A stretch of DNA of 64,000 nucleotides from Lutibacter sp. HS1-25 (GTDB lineage Bacteria; Bacteroidota; Bacteroidia; Flavobacteriales; Flavobacteriaceae): contig NZ_RHLN01000003.1 of the NCBI RefSeq assembly GCF_004121075.1, positions 81,307 through 145,306 on the forward strand, in the 5' to 3' direction. Of the stretch, positions 26,876 to 35,539 are shown piece after piece. The translations under genes and the position numbers were made by a program. Every line of letters begins with the position of its first letter. Position 1 is the stretch's first letter. The notes under the pieces were generated by a model that was given only the letters and a program-made list of their open reading frames with translations, was not told the origin of the DNA and did not search any database.

Positions 26876-27745
26876 ATGAATAGCTTTAAATCCCATTTTA
26901 GGTATAATAAACGCCAACGAAATGGGATTTTATTTTTATTGATAATTATAATTCTCTTACAATTGGTTTTCTTTTTTGTTGATTTTTCTTCCGAAGAAAA
27001 GAATTCAGCAAATTCGGCCAAATTAATTATTTTTCAACAAGAAATGGATTCGTTACGTTTTGTTGAATTAGAAAATTCAAAACCTAAAATTTATCCTTTC
27101 AATCCAAATTATATTACAGATTATAAAGGCTATCAATTGGGAATGTCTGTTGAAGAGATTGATAAATTATTGGATTTTAGAAAAAACGGAGCATTTATCA
27201 ATTCAGCAAAACAATTTCAAGAAATTACAGGTGTTAGCGATAGTTTGTTGAATGTGTTAAGCCCCTATTTTAAATTTCCAGATTGGATTGATTCTTCAAA
27301 ATCTAATTCAAATGATGGTAATAATACCGTAAAAAAAGCTATGGAAATTCAAGATTTAAACTTGGCAACTGTTGAAGATTTAAAAAAAGTGAAGGGAATT
27401 GGTGAGGTACTTGCAAGTAGAATTGTTAATTATCGTACAAAATTACAAGGATTTTCAATGAATGAGCAATTGTATGAGGTTTGGAATTTAGATGAAGAAG
27501 TTGCAAATGATGTATTGAAATATTTTAGAGTTAAAACACCTCCAACCATTCAAAAAATAAATGTAAATACCGCAACTTTTAAAGAGGTTTTAGCCATTGT
27601 TTATATTGATTATGAGTTAACTAAAAAGATTTTTAATTATAGAGATGAGGTTGCTGAAATACAATCTTTGGAAGAATTAAAAAAAATTGAGGGTTTTCCT
27701 TTGGATAAATTCAACAGAATAGCACTATATTTGCAGGCTAAATAA
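26876..27745 (+). CDS. Helix-hairpin-helix protein, ComEA-like, membrane-anchored
   Basis: 289 residues. One N-terminal membrane helix (about residues 20-37) and then a soluble region with repeated helix-hairpin-helix units. These are 'SVEEIDKLLDFRKNGAFINS', 'LNLATVEDLKKVKGIGEVLA' (canonical GIGxxLA hairpin) and 'VNTATFKEVLAIVYIDYELT'. The domain is like that of the DNA-uptake protein ComEA and may bind double-stranded DNA outside the inner membrane, but competence has not been shown and no other com genes are nearby. It is closely spaced after the symporter and before the acyl-CoA dehydrogenase. Confidence 0.85.
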   Translation: MNSFKSHFRYNKRQRNGILFLLIIIILLQLVFFFVDFSSEEKNSANSAKLIIFQQEMDSLRFVELENSKPKIYPFNPNYITDYKGYQLGMSVEEIDKLLDFRKNGAFINSAKQFQEITGVSDSLLNVLSPYFKFPDWIDSSKSNSNDGNNTVKKAMEIQDLNLATVEDLKKVKGIGEVLASRIVNYRTKLQGFSMNEQLYEVWNLDEEVANDVLKYFRVKTPPTIQKINVNTATFKEVLAIVYIDYELTKKIFNYRDEVAEIQSLEELKKIEGFPLDKFNRIALYLQAK

Positions 27746-27777
27746 AATTTCAACAAAAAAATAATAGTTTTCCCACT

Positions 27778-28953
27778 ATGAATAGTATGTATTTTACTGA
27801 AGAACACGAGGCATTTAGAAGAAGTTTCCAAGATTTTTTAAAAAAGGAAGTTGTTCCAAATGTTGATAAATGGGAGAAAGATGGTTTTGTAGATAAAAAC
27901 ATCTGGAAAAAAATGGGTGAAATGGGCTATTTTGGCCTAAATTATCCTGAAGAATTTGGAGGTATAAATCTTGATCTTTTTTATACGGTGGTTTTTTTAG
28001 AAGAAATGCAAAAAGTAAATTCAGCTGGATTTGCTGCAGCTATTTGGGCGCATACTTATTTAGCAATGACTCACCTAGAAAAAGAGGGAAGTTCTGCTAT
28101 AAAAGAAAAATATTTAACAGCAAGTATTCTTGGCGAAAAAGTTGGTTGTTTGTGTATTTCTGAACCATTTGGAGGTTCTGATGTTGCAGGAATGAGAACT
28201 ACCGCTGTGAAAAATGGTGATACCTATATATTAAACGGATCAAAAACATTTATTACAAATGGTGTTTATTCAGACTATTTGGTGGTTGCAGCAAAAACTA
28301 ATACCGAATTAGGTAATAAAGGAATGAGTATTTTTGTTGTTGATCGTGAAACTTCTGGAATTACAGCAACACATTTAGAAAAATTGGGTTGGAAAGCCTC
28401 TGATACTGCCGAAATTGCTTTTGATAATGTGGTCATTCCTGCTGAAAATTTGTTAGGTGAAGAAGGGAAAGGGTTTCCGTACATTATGCAACATTTTGCT
28501 TTAGAGCGTGTAATAATGGGTATAAATGCTCATGCAAGTGCTGAATACGCATTAGATTATGCAATTAAATACATGTCTGAAAGAAGTGCATTTGGGAAAA
28601 CAATAGATAAATTTCAGGCATTGCGCCATAAAGTTGCCGATTTAGCAAGTGAAATAGAGATGTGTAAAGAGTTTAATTACTCAGTAATCTATAGGTTAGA
28701 TAGAGGTCAGTATGTTGTAAAAGAGGCTACCATGTCTAAATTATTGTCTACCAAAATGGCAGATAAAGTAATTTATGAATGTTTGCAATTTCTTGGCGGT
28801 TATGGCTATATGGAAGAATATCCTATGGCAAGAATGTTTAGAGATAGTCGCTTAGGCCCAATTGGAGGTGGAACTTCAGAAATTTTGAGAGAAATTATCG
28901 CAAAAATTGTTATAGATAAGAAAGAGTATAAGCCAATTGCTAAAATAAAATAA
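27778..28953 (+). CDS. Acyl-CoA dehydrogenase
   Basis: 391 residues. FAD enzyme of fatty-acid or branched-chain acyl-CoA oxidation. N-terminal helical domain ('YFTEEHEAFRRSFQDFL'), FAD/substrate-binding middle domain ('CLCISEPFGGSDVAGMRTTA', 'KTFITNGVYSDYLVV'), C-terminal domain with 'FGKTIDKFQALRHKVADLA' and 'FLGGYGYMEEYPMARMFRDS'. A Glu is present near the position of the isovaleryl/long-chain catalytic base ('ALERVIMG'), so chain specificity is uncertain. Starts 32 bases after the HhH gene. Confidence 0.93.
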   Translation: MNSMYFTEEHEAFRRSFQDFLKKEVVPNVDKWEKDGFVDKNIWKKMGEMGYFGLNYPEEFGGINLDLFYTVVFLEEMQKVNSAGFAAAIWAHTYLAMTHLEKEGSSAIKEKYLTASILGEKVGCLCISEPFGGSDVAGMRTTAVKNGDTYILNGSKTFITNGVYSDYLVVAAKTNTELGNKGMSIFVVDRETSGITATHLEKLGWKASDTAEIAFDNVVIPAENLLGEEGKGFPYIMQHFALERVIMGINAHASAEYALDYAIKYMSERSAFGKTIDKFQALRHKVADLASEIEMCKEFNYSVIYRLDRGQYVVKEATMSKLLSTKMADKVIYECLQFLGGYGYMEEYPMARMFRDSRLGPIGGGTSEILREIIAKIVIDKKEYKPIAKIK

Positions 28954-28985
28954 CATAAATACATTGCTTGTATTTATTTTGTTTG

Positions 28986-28993
28986 TATCTTTG
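28986..28993 (+). promoter_or_regulatory. Promoter -7 element of rpsU
   Basis: TATCTTTG at 28986-28993 followed by CA; a weak ATTG (28963-28966) is 19 bases upstream. Predicted leader of about 40 bases includes the strong Shine-Dalgarno sequence. Confidence 0.6.
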
Positions 28994-29022
28994 CAATCCA
29001 AAAAATAAAAGAGAACAATTTG

Positions 29023-29032
29023 AAAGGAGGTG
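29023..29032 (+). promoter_or_regulatory. Unusually strong Shine-Dalgarno sequence of rpsU
   Basis: AAAGGAGGTG is complementary over ten bases to the usual 3' end of 16S rRNA. The GGAGG ends 9 bases before the ATG. Nearly all other genes in the window lack any such site, as expected for Bacteroidetes. It probably controls rpsU expression (see findings). Confidence 0.88.
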
Positions 29033-29039
29033 CTAAAAT

Positions 29040-29237
29040 ATGTTAATCATACCAGTTAAAGACGGAGAAAATATTGATAGAGCGTTAAAACGTTACAAAA
29101 GAAAATTTGATCGTACGAAGACAATGAAAAATTTGCGTAACCGTAAGCAATTCAATAAACCTTCAGTTGAAAACCGCGCACAAATTATAAAAGCTCGATA
29201 TGTTCAAAAATTAAGAACAGCAGAAGAGCAAGGTTAA
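29040..29237 (+). CDS. rpsU: 30S ribosomal protein S21
   Basis: 65 residues, bS21: 'MLIIPVKDGENIDRALKRYK' followed by a basic helix. It sits on the small subunit platform next to the 3' end of 16S rRNA. In Flavobacterium ribosomes bS21, with bS6 and bS18, is reported to sequester the anti-Shine-Dalgarno sequence, and rpsU itself keeps a strong SD; this gene shows that pattern. Promoter, SD and a long terminator hairpin make it a single-gene unit. Confidence 0.96.
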   Translation: MLIIPVKDGENIDRALKRYKRKFDRTKTMKNLRNRKQFNKPSVENRAQIIKARYVQKLRTAEEQG

Positions 29238-29256
29238 TTTTTAGCCAAAACATTTT

Positions 29257-29312
29257 AAACCGTTAGTTAAAACAAATTACAATTTGTATGTTTGTTTACT
29301 AACGGTTTTTTT
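29257..29312 (+). terminator. Long hairpin terminator after rpsU
   Basis: Outer stem AAACCGTTAGT (29257-29267) / ACTAACGGTTT (29298-29308) with an inner ACAAATT/AATTTGT hairpin, then a run of T that reaches to 2 bases before the xerC ATG. Confidence 0.85.
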
Positions 29313-29313
29313 T

Positions 29314-30201
29314 ATGCCTATAAATGCCTTTATAAATTATATTTCGCTCGAAAAAAAATATTCGTTACATACTGTGACGGCCTATAAAAACGATTTGATT
29401 TCTTTTCAGGAATTTTGTGTTTCAGAATTTGAAAGTGATGATATTGTAAATGCAAATTATTCTCAAATTAGAAGTTGGATAGTTGTTTTAGTAAATTCAG
29501 ATATTTCAAATCGAAGTATAAACAGAAAAATATCTTCGTTAAAATCGTTCTACAAGTTTCTTCAAAAGACAAAACAATTAGATTTAAACCCACTAACAAA
29601 ACATAAAGCTTTAAAAGTGGCAAAAAGAGTTCAGGTTCCTTTTTCTGAAAAAGAGATTGAAAGTGTTTTAAATTTAAATATGGAAAATACTGATTTTGAA
29701 TCTGTAAGAGATAAGTTGATTGTGGAATTGTTATATTCAACAGGTATGCGTAGAAGTGAATTGGTAAATTTAAGATTAAATGATATAGATAGAAGTAATG
29801 GTGTAGTAAAGGTCTTAGGAAAAAGAAATAAAGAGCGCTATATTCCATTGTTAAAATCTGTATTAGACTCATTAGCAATATATCACGAGTTTAGAGGTGT
29901 TATTGAGTCTGATCAATCATATTTATTTGTTACAAAACATGGTAAAAAAATATACGATACACTTGTATATCGTATAATAAATAATTATTTTAGTACTGTG
30001 TCGTTGAAGGTAAAGAAAAGCCCACATGTAATAAGGCATTCTTTTGCAACACATTTATTAAATGAAGGTGCTGATCTAAACGCTGTAAAAGAATTGCTTG
30101 GGCATTCTAGTTTGGCGTCAACACAAGTATATACCCATAGTAGTTTGGGTAAGTTAAAGGAAGTGTATAATCTAGCTCACCCAAGGAGCGATAAAAACTA
30201 A
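29314..30201 (+). CDS. xerC: Site-specific tyrosine recombinase XerC
   Basis: 295 residues from ATG 29314 (MPINAFINYISLEKKYS); an in-frame TTG at 29284 lies inside the rpsU terminator. SAM-like N-terminal DNA-binding domain (1-95) and catalytic domain with the R-K-H-x-x-R-H-Y set: Arg in 'STGMRRSELVNLR', Lys in 'VLGKRNKER', 'HVIRHSFATHLL', 'LLGHSSLAST' and Tyr in 'QVYTHSS'. It resolves chromosome dimers with XerD at dif. Its size and position before hpf are standard for Bacteroidetes XerC, not an integrase of a mobile element. Confidence 0.93.
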   Translation: MPINAFINYISLEKKYSLHTVTAYKNDLISFQEFCVSEFESDDIVNANYSQIRSWIVVLVNSDISNRSINRKISSLKSFYKFLQKTKQLDLNPLTKHKALKVAKRVQVPFSEKEIESVLNLNMENTDFESVRDKLIVELLYSTGMRRSELVNLRLNDIDRSNGVVKVLGKRNKERYIPLLKSVLDSLAIYHEFRGVIESDQSYLFVTKHGKKIYDTLVYRIINNYFSTVSLKVKKSPHVIRHSFATHLLNEGADLNAVKELLGHSSLASTQVYTHSSLGKLKEVYNLAHPRSDKN

Positions 30202-30207
30202 ATTATT

Positions 30208-30507
30208 ATGAAAGTAAATTTGCAATGTGTAAATTTTAATGTAGACAAGGGGCTTGTTGAGTTTGTTGAAAAGAAATTATCTGCTTTAGATAAGTATTAT
30301 GATAAAATTGTAGATGCAGAAGTGTATCTTAAAGTACAGCAAACAAGTGAAAAAGAAAACAAACTTATTGATGTAAAATTAAATGTACCTGGTAACGATT
30401 TTGTTGTAAAAAAACAATGTAAAACCTTTGAAGAAGGTATTTTGTTGGCTGCAGATTCCTTGAAAAGGCAATTGGCAAAAAAGAAAGAAAAAGTAAGAGA
30501 AAAATAA
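30208..30507 (+). CDS. hpf: Ribosome hibernation-promoting factor, short form
   Basis: 99 residues, HPF/RaiA (sigma-54 modulation protein) family: 'VNFNVDKGLVEFVEKKLSAL', 'DAEVYLKVQQT', 'LIDVKLNVPGNDFVVKKQ' and a Lys-rich C-terminus. It lacks the extra C-terminal domain of long HPF. Binds the 30S subunit in stationary phase. Starts 6 bases after xerC, in the same transcription unit. Confidence 0.92.
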   Translation: MKVNLQCVNFNVDKGLVEFVEKKLSALDKYYDKIVDAEVYLKVQQTSEKENKLIDVKLNVPGNDFVVKKQCKTFEEGILLAADSLKRQLAKKKEKVREK

Positions 30508-30532
30508 TATTAAAAAAAATAACATAAAAAGT

Positions 30533-30563
30533 TTTGGATTAAAATAAAACTTTAATACATTTG
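30533..30563 (+). promoter_or_regulatory. Promoter of the tRNA-tuf operon
   Basis: TTTG (30533-30536), 19-base spacer, TACATTTG (30556-30563) followed by CA. An excellent Bacteroidetes promoter 41 bases before the first tRNA. Confidence 0.82.
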
Positions 30564-30604
30564 CAGTCCGTTAGAAATAGCGGACTTCTTTTATGGAGTA
30601 AAAT

Positions 30605-30678
30605 GCCGATGTAGCTCAGCTGGCTAGAGCAGCTGATTTGTAATCAGCAGGTCGTGGGTTCGAGTCCCTCTATCGGCT
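30605..30678 (+). tRNA. tRNA-Thr (TGT)
   Basis: 74 bases; acceptor GCCGATG pairs with TATCGGC (G-U at the last pair). Anticodon loop TTTGTAA gives TGT. T-arm GTGGGTTCGAGTCCCTC. CCA is not encoded. Confidence 0.95.
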
Positions 30679-30753
30679 CAAAAACAAGAAATTGTTTTTA
30701 AAATGAAAAGAGTAAGTGTTTGTTCATTTGCTTAGATCTTTGAAAATTAAAAT

Positions 30754-30834
<81 letters not shown>

Positions 30835-30888
30835 CGAAAAGGAAGTAATAAGAAATTATTACAACAATGATGATTTGAAAAAATTATT

Positions 30889-30961
30889 GCGAGAGTAGCT
30901 CAGTTGGTAGAGCTTCAGCCTTCCAAGCTGACTGTCGCCGGTTCGAGCCCGGTCTCTCGCT
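30889..30961 (+). tRNA. tRNA-Gly (TCC)
   Basis: 73 bases; acceptor GCGAGAG/CTCTCGC; anticodon loop CTTCCAA gives TCC. Confidence 0.95.
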
Positions 30962-30972
30962 CTATTTTTTTG

Positions 30973-31044
30973 GCCGGTGTAGCTCAGGGGTAGAGTGTTT
31001 CCTTGGTAAGGAAGAGGTCACGGGTTCAAATCCCGTCATTGGCT
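30973..31044 (+). tRNA. tRNA-Thr (GGT)
   Basis: 72 bases; acceptor GCCGGTG/CATTGGC with two G-U pairs; anticodon loop TTGGTAA gives GGT. Confidence 0.94.
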
Positions 31045-31100
31045 CAAGTAAAGTATTGAATTTAACACTATATATAACTAAGATTTAAAAATTAATAATC

Positions 31101-32288
31101 ATGGCAAAAGCAAATTTTGATCGTTCCAAACCACACCTTAACATAGGTACTATTGGACACGTTGACCACGGTAAAACTACTTTAACTGCTGCTATTACTG
31201 TAGTATTAGCACAAAAAGGATTTTGTGAAGTAAAAAACTTTGACCAAATCGATAATGCTCCTGAAGAAAAAGAAAGAGGTATTACAATTAACACTGCTCA
31301 CGTAGAATACGCTACAGCTAACCGTCATTACGCTCATGTTGACTGTCCAGGTCACGCGGATTACGTAAAGAACATGGTAACTGGTGCTGCTCAAATGGAC
31401 GGTGCAATTATCGTTGTTGCTGCAACAGATGGTCCTATGCCTCAAACTAGAGAGCATATCTTATTAGGTCGTCAAGTAGGTATTCCAAGATTAGTTGTAT
31501 TCATGAATAAAGTGGATATGGTTGATGATGAGGAGTTATTAGAATTGGTAGAGATGGAAATCAGAGATTTATTATCTTTCTACGAATATGATGGTGATAA
31601 CACTCCAGTTATTCAAGGTTCTGCTTTGGGTGGTCTTAACAATGAGCCAAAATGGGTTGAAAAGATTATGGAATTAATGGATGCTGTTGATTCTTGGATC
31701 GAGTTACCAAAACGTGACGTTGATAAAGATTTCTTAATGCCAATTGAAGATGTATTCTCAATTACAGGTCGTGGAACTGTTGCTACAGGTCGTATCGAAA
31801 CTGGTGTTGCTAATACAGGTGATGCTGTTGAAATTATCGGTATGGGTGCTGAAAAATTAACTTCTACAATTACTGGAGTTGAAATGTTCCGTAAAATATT
31901 AGATAGAGGTGAAGCTGGAGATAACGTAGGTATCTTATTAAGAGGTATTGCAAAAGAAGATATCCGTAGAGGTATGGTAATTTGTAAACCAAAATCAGTA
32001 ACTCCACACGCTAAATTTAAAGCTGAGGTTTATATCCTTAAAAAAGAAGAAGGTGGTCGTCATACACCATTCCATAACAACTATCGTCCACAGTTTTACG
32101 TACGTACAACTGACGTAACTGGTACTATTATGTTGCCAGAAGGAGTTGAGATGGTTATGCCAGGTGACAACTTAACAATAAATGTTGAATTACACCAAAA
32201 AATTGCATTAAACGTAGGTTTACGTTTTGCAATCCGTGAAGGTGGTAGAACAGTAGGTGCTGGTCAAGTAACTGAGTTATTAGACTAA
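31101..32288 (+). CDS. tuf: Translation elongation factor Tu
   Basis: 395 residues. Delivers aminoacyl-tRNA to the ribosome. G-motifs: GHVDHGKT (residues 19-26), effector Thr region '[15 protein letters not shown]', DCPG, NKVD; C-terminal barrels end '[15 protein letters not shown]'. Fifth transcribed element of the operon, 56 bases after tRNA-Thr(GGT); no sign of a second tuf copy in the window. Codon use is the most biased in the region, as expected for high expression. Confidence 0.99.
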   Translation: MAKANFDRSKPHLNIGTIGHVDHGKTTLTAAITVVLAQKGFCEVKNFDQIDNAPEEKERGITINTAHVEYATANRHYAHVDCPGHADYVKNMVTGAAQMDGAIIVVAATDGPMPQTREHILLGRQVGIPRLVVFMNKVDMVDDEELLELVEMEIRDLLSFYEYDGDNTPVIQGSALGGLNNEPKWVEKIMELMDAVDSWIELPKRDVDKDFLMPIEDVFSITGRGTVATGRIETGVANTGDAVEIIGMGAEKLTSTITGVEMFRKILDRGEAGDNVGILLRGIAKEDIRRGMVICKPKSVTPHAKFKAEVYILKKEEGGRHTPFHNNYRPQFYVRTTDVTGTIMLPEGVEMVMPGDNLTINVELHQKIALNVGLRFAIREGGRTVGAGQVTELLD

Positions 32289-32308
32289 TTACCAGATTAC
32301 AATAAATT

Positions 32309-32336
32309 AAGGTGCTTCTTATTAGAGGAGCACCTT
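32309..32336 (+). terminator. Hairpin between tuf and tRNA-Trp (weak terminator or processing site)
   Basis: AAGGTGCT (32309-32316) pairs with AGCACCTT (32329-32336), with further inner pairing. The following bases (ATATTTA) are not a good T-tract, so read-through into tRNA-Trp and secE is likely. Confidence 0.5.
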
Positions 32337-32342
32337 ATATTT

Positions 32343-32415
32343 ACGGGCGTAGCTCAGTTGGTAGAGCACTGGTCTCCAAAACCAGGTGTCGGGAGTTCGA
32401 GTCTCTCCGCCCGTG
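32343..32415 (+). tRNA. tRNA-Trp (CCA)
   Basis: 73 bases; acceptor ACGGGCG/CGCCCGT, discriminator G; anticodon loop CTCCAAA gives CCA. It lies between tuf and secE, a conserved position. Confidence 0.96.
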
Positions 32416-32494
32416 CAATAAAATAATAAGGAATTGGTAGTTTATTCTAAATGTTATATGCGAATAAATTTATCTCCGTACAAAATTTAAAGAA

Positions 32495-32683
32495 ATGAAT
32501 TTAGTTCAATATATAAAAGATGCCTTTGATGAGTTGAGACATAAAATGTCTTGGATCTCTTGGGAAGAAGCTCAAAAATCAACTGTAGTTGTTGCTGTAT
32601 TTACAGTAATTTTTGCAATTGCGGTATTTGCTGTTGATAAATTATTTCAAACTGGATTAACGGAATATTTTAAATTATTTTAA
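32495..32683 (+). CDS. secE: Preprotein translocase subunit SecE
   Basis: 62 residues, the minimal single-helix form. Amphipathic N-terminal helix ('YIKDAFDELRHKMSWISWEE') followed by one membrane helix (about residues 33-55). It clamps SecY in the inner membrane. The nusG start follows 7 bases after the stop. Confidence 0.93.
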   Translation: MNLVQYIKDAFDELRHKMSWISWEEAQKSTVVVAVFTVIFAIAVFAVDKLFQTGLTEYFKLF

Positions 32684-32690
32684 AAGACTT

Positions 32691-33242
32691 ATGACTGATT
32701 CTGTAAAAAAATGGTACGTTGTAAGGGCTATTGGTGGGCAAGAAAATAAAGTGAAAACTTATATTGAAAATGAAATTGCTCGTTTAGGCATGTCTGATTA
32801 TGTAGATAGAGTATTAGTACCTTCAGAAAAAGTTATTCAAGTACGTAATGGGAAAAAATTAAACAAAGAACGTGTTTACTTTCCTGGTTACGTTATGATT
32901 GAAGCTAACCTAAGTGGTGAGTTACCTCATATTATCAAATCTATAACTGGTGTAATTGGTTTTTTAGGGGAAGTTAAAGGAGGAGATCCTGTTCCAATGA
33001 GAAAATCTGAAATTAACAGAATGTTAGGTAAGGTTGATGAATTGTCTGTTCAAAATGACAATGTAGCAATTCCTTATGTAGTTGGTGAAACAGTAAAAGT
33101 TATTGATGGACCATTTAATGGTTTTGATGGTACAATTGAAAAAATAAACGAAGAAAAGCGTAAACTTGAAGTTATGGTGAAAATTTTTGGAAGAAAAACA
33201 CCATTGGAATTAAGTTATATGCAAGTAGAAAAGATTTCATAA
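32691..33242 (+). CDS. nusG: Transcription termination/antitermination factor NusG
   Basis: 183 residues. NGN domain ('KKWYVVRAIGGQENKVKTYI', residues 5-24, through about 110) and a C-terminal KOW domain ('VIDGPFNGFDGTIEKINEEK'). It binds RNA polymerase and couples to ribosomal S10 or Rho. Standard position between secE and rplK. Confidence 0.97.
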   Translation: MTDSVKKWYVVRAIGGQENKVKTYIENEIARLGMSDYVDRVLVPSEKVIQVRNGKKLNKERVYFPGYVMIEANLSGELPHIIKSITGVIGFLGEVKGGDPVPMRKSEINRMLGKVDELSVQNDNVAIPYVVGETVKVIDGPFNGFDGTIEKINEEKRKLEVMVKIFGRKTPLELSYMQVEKIS

Positions 33243-33308
33243 TTGTTACAATAATGTAATATTGCATTTTGCTTCCATTAAATGTAATATTGAATTTAAG
33301 ATTAAAAG

Positions 33309-33752
33309 ATGGCAAAAGAAATTAGTAAAGTAGTAAAATTACAAGTTAAGGGAGGAGCCGCAAACCCGTCACCACCAGTTGGTCCTGCTTTAGGTGCTGC
33401 CGGAGTTAACATTATGGAGTTCTGTAAGCAATTTAATGCTAGAACTCAAGATAAACAAGGAAAAATATTACCTGTTGCAATTACTGTATACAAGGATAAA
33501 TCTTTCGAATTTGTTGTAAAAACTCCACCAGCGGCTGTTCAATTATTAGAAGCAGCTAAACTTAAAAGTGGTTCAGCTGAACCTAATCGTAAAAAAGTGG
33601 CTACAATTACTTGGGATCAAGTGAAAGCGATTGCTGAAGATAAAATGGTAGATTTAAATGCATTTACTATTGAATCTGCAACATTAATGATTGCTGGTAC
33701 AGCACGCTCAATGGGAATCAGAGTAAAAGGTGAAGCTCCAATTAAAAAATAA
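33309..33752 (+). CDS. rplK: 50S ribosomal protein L11
   Basis: 147 residues, uL11. '[20 protein letters not shown]' and '[20 protein letters not shown]' are diagnostic; the C-terminal domain binds the GTPase centre of 23S rRNA. rplA follows after 12 bases. Confidence 0.98.
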   Translation: MAKEISKVVKLQVKGGAANPSPPVGPALGAAGVNIMEFCKQFNARTQDKQGKILPVAITVYKDKSFEFVVKTPPAAVQLLEAAKLKSGSAEPNRKKVATITWDQVKAIAEDKMVDLNAFTIESATLMIAGTARSMGIRVKGEAPIKK

Positions 33753-33764
33753 ACAGTTATTAAA

Positions 33765-34454
33765 ATGGCAAAATTAACTAAAAAGCAAAAAGAAGCACAA
33801 GCGAAGGTTGATAAAAATCAAGCTTATTCTTTAAAAGACGCTTCTGCTTTAGTAAAAGAAATTACTAGTGTAAATTTTGATGCATCTATCGATTTAGCTG
33901 TTAGATTAGGAGTTGATCCTCGTAAAGCAAATCAAATGGTTAGAGGGGTAGTAACATTACCTCACGGAACTGGTAAAGATGTAAAAGTATTAGCATTGGT
34001 AACTCCAGATAAAGAAGCAGAAGCTAAAGAAGCAGGTGCTGATTATGTTGGGTTAGATGAATACCTTCAAAAAATTAAAGAAGGTTGGACAGATGTAGAC
34101 GTTATTATTACTATGCCTAGCGTTATGGGTAAATTAGGTCCTTTAGGTCGTATTTTAGGACCAAGAGGTTTAATGCCTAACCCTAAAACTGGTACAGTAA
34201 CTATGGATGTAGCAAAAGCTGTTACAGAGGTAAAAGCTGGTAAAATTGACTTTAAAGTTGATAAAACAGGAATTGTACATGCTGCGATTGGAAAAGCATC
34301 TTTTGATGTAGATAAAATTGTAGATAATGCACATGAACTTATCCAAACTTTGGTTAAATTAAAACCAACAGCTGCAAAAGGAACTTATATTAAAAGTATC
34401 TACATGTCTAGTACTATGAGTCCTGGAGTAGGTATTGATTCTAAAACAGTTTAA
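33765..34454 (+). CDS. rplA: 50S ribosomal protein L1
   Basis: 229 residues, uL1. Signature '[20 protein letters not shown]' then 'PKTGTV'. It binds the L1 stalk. In many bacteria L1 represses its own L11-L1 operon by binding the leader; the 66-base gap before rplK shows no clear mimic of the rRNA site. Confidence 0.98.
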   Translation: MAKLTKKQKEAQAKVDKNQAYSLKDASALVKEITSVNFDASIDLAVRLGVDPRKANQMVRGVVTLPHGTGKDVKVLALVTPDKEAEAKEAGADYVGLDEYLQKIKEGWTDVDVIITMPSVMGKLGPLGRILGPRGLMPNPKTGTVTMDVAKAVTEVKAGKIDFKVDKTGIVHAAIGKASFDVDKIVDNAHELIQTLVKLKPTAAKGTYIKSIYMSSTMSPGVGIDSKTV

Positions 34455-34476
34455 TTAAAGTTAAAACTTATTAATT

Positions 34477-35001
34477 ATGACGAGAGAAGAAAAATCACAA
34501 GTAATAGAAGATTTAGCTGCTAAGTTAACTGAAGGAAACATTATCTATTTAACAGATATATCAGGATTAAATGCTTTAGATACCTCTAATTTACGTAGAG
34601 CTTGTTTTAAAGCAAATATAAAACTAGCAGTTGTTAAAAATACCTTGCTTGAAAAAGCAATGGAAAAATCTGATAAAGATTTTGGAAAATTACCATCAAC
34701 TTTAAAAGGAAATACATCTTTAATGTTTTCTGAAGTTGGTAATGCTCCAGCAAAATTAATTCAAGAAATTCAAAAAAAGTCTAAATCTGATAAGCCTTTA
34801 TTTAAAGGTGCTTATGTTGAAGAAGCTATTTTTATTGGTGCAGACCAATTAAATACTTTAGTAAATATCAAATCTAAAGAAGAATTACTTGGAGAAATCA
34901 TCACAATTTTACAATCACCAGCTAAAAATGTTATTTCAGCATTACAGTCTGGAGGTCAAAAATTGTCTGGTATTTTGAAAACATTATCAGAAAAAGAATA
35001 A
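34477..35001 (+). CDS. rplJ: 50S ribosomal protein L10
   Basis: 174 residues, uL10. 'MTREEKSQVIEDLAAKL', 'NIIYLTDISGLNALDTSNLR' and 'KANIKLAVVKNTLLEKAM' are typical. Base of the L7/L12 stalk, just upstream of rplL. The 22-base gap from rplA leaves no room for a long L10 autoregulatory leader, although such a site could lie elsewhere. Confidence 0.97.
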   Translation: MTREEKSQVIEDLAAKLTEGNIIYLTDISGLNALDTSNLRRACFKANIKLAVVKNTLLEKAMEKSDKDFGKLPSTLKGNTSLMFSEVGNAPAKLIQEIQKKSKSDKPLFKGAYVEEAIFIGADQLNTLVNIKSKEELLGEIITILQSPAKNVISALQSGGQKLSGILKTLSEKE

Positions 35002-35042
35002 GCGCACTAATAAACTAAATAATAAAAATTAAACAAAGAGAA

Positions 35043-35420
35043 ATGGCAGATTTAAAAGATTTCGCAGAACAACTTGTTAACTTAACAGTTAAAGAAGTAA
35101 ATGAGTTAGCTAATATTTTAAAAGACGAATATGGTATTGAGCCAGCAGCAGCAGCAGCAGTTGCAGTAGCAGGACCAGCAGCAGGTGGAGAAGCAGAAGC
35201 AGAAGCACAAACTGAATTCGACGTAATTTTAAAAGCAGCAGGTGCTTCTAAATTAGCAGTTGTAAAATTAGTTAAAGAATTAACTGGATTAGGATTGAAA
35301 GAGTCTAAAGAAATCGTTGATAGTGCTCCAGCACCAATCAAAACAGGTATCTCTAAAGACGAAGCTGAAGGCTTAAAAGCATCATTAGAAGAGGCAGGAG
35401 CTGAGGTTGAGCTTAAGTAA
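35043..35420 (+). CDS. rplL: 50S ribosomal protein L7/L12
   Basis: 125 residues, bL12. N-terminal dimerisation domain (1-32), Ala/Gly-rich flexible hinge (about 37-55), C-terminal domain '[20 protein letters not shown]' to '[14 protein letters not shown]' that contacts elongation factors. Highly biased codon use. Followed by a long hairpin before rpoB. Confidence 0.98.
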   Translation: MADLKDFAEQLVNLTVKEVNELANILKDEYGIEPAAAAAVAVAGPAAGGEAEAEAQTEFDVILKAAGASKLAVVKLVKELTGLGLKESKEIVDSAPAPIKTGISKDEAEGLKASLEEAGAEVELK

Positions 35421-35444
35421 GCTTACAAAACCAAAACAATTTAA

Positions 35445-35484
35445 GGTTTAGGTCTAGGGTTACCCTATGACCTAAACCATTTTT
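35445..35484 (+). terminator. Attenuator-like hairpin between rplL and rpoB
   Basis: Ten-base perfect stem GGTTTAGGTC (35445-35454) / GACCTAAACC (35469-35478) with an inner AGG/CCT pairing, followed by five T. Placed like the partial terminator that lowers rpoBC expression relative to ribosomal proteins in E. coli. Confidence 0.75.
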
Positions 35485-35539
35485 GCGTATATATTCGTTC
35501 TTTATATTTAATAGTTTTTTTAACTTAAAGTTTTGTCCA

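Noticed and set aside
29314..30201. Tyrosine recombinase as a sign of an integrated element
   Set aside because: Size, context with hpf and sequence are those of chromosomal XerC; no att-like repeats or cargo genes follow.
34979..35060. Alanine-codon (GCA)n run in rplL and similar runs in aceF as microsatellites
   Set aside because: They encode functional flexible hinges and linkers typical of these proteins.
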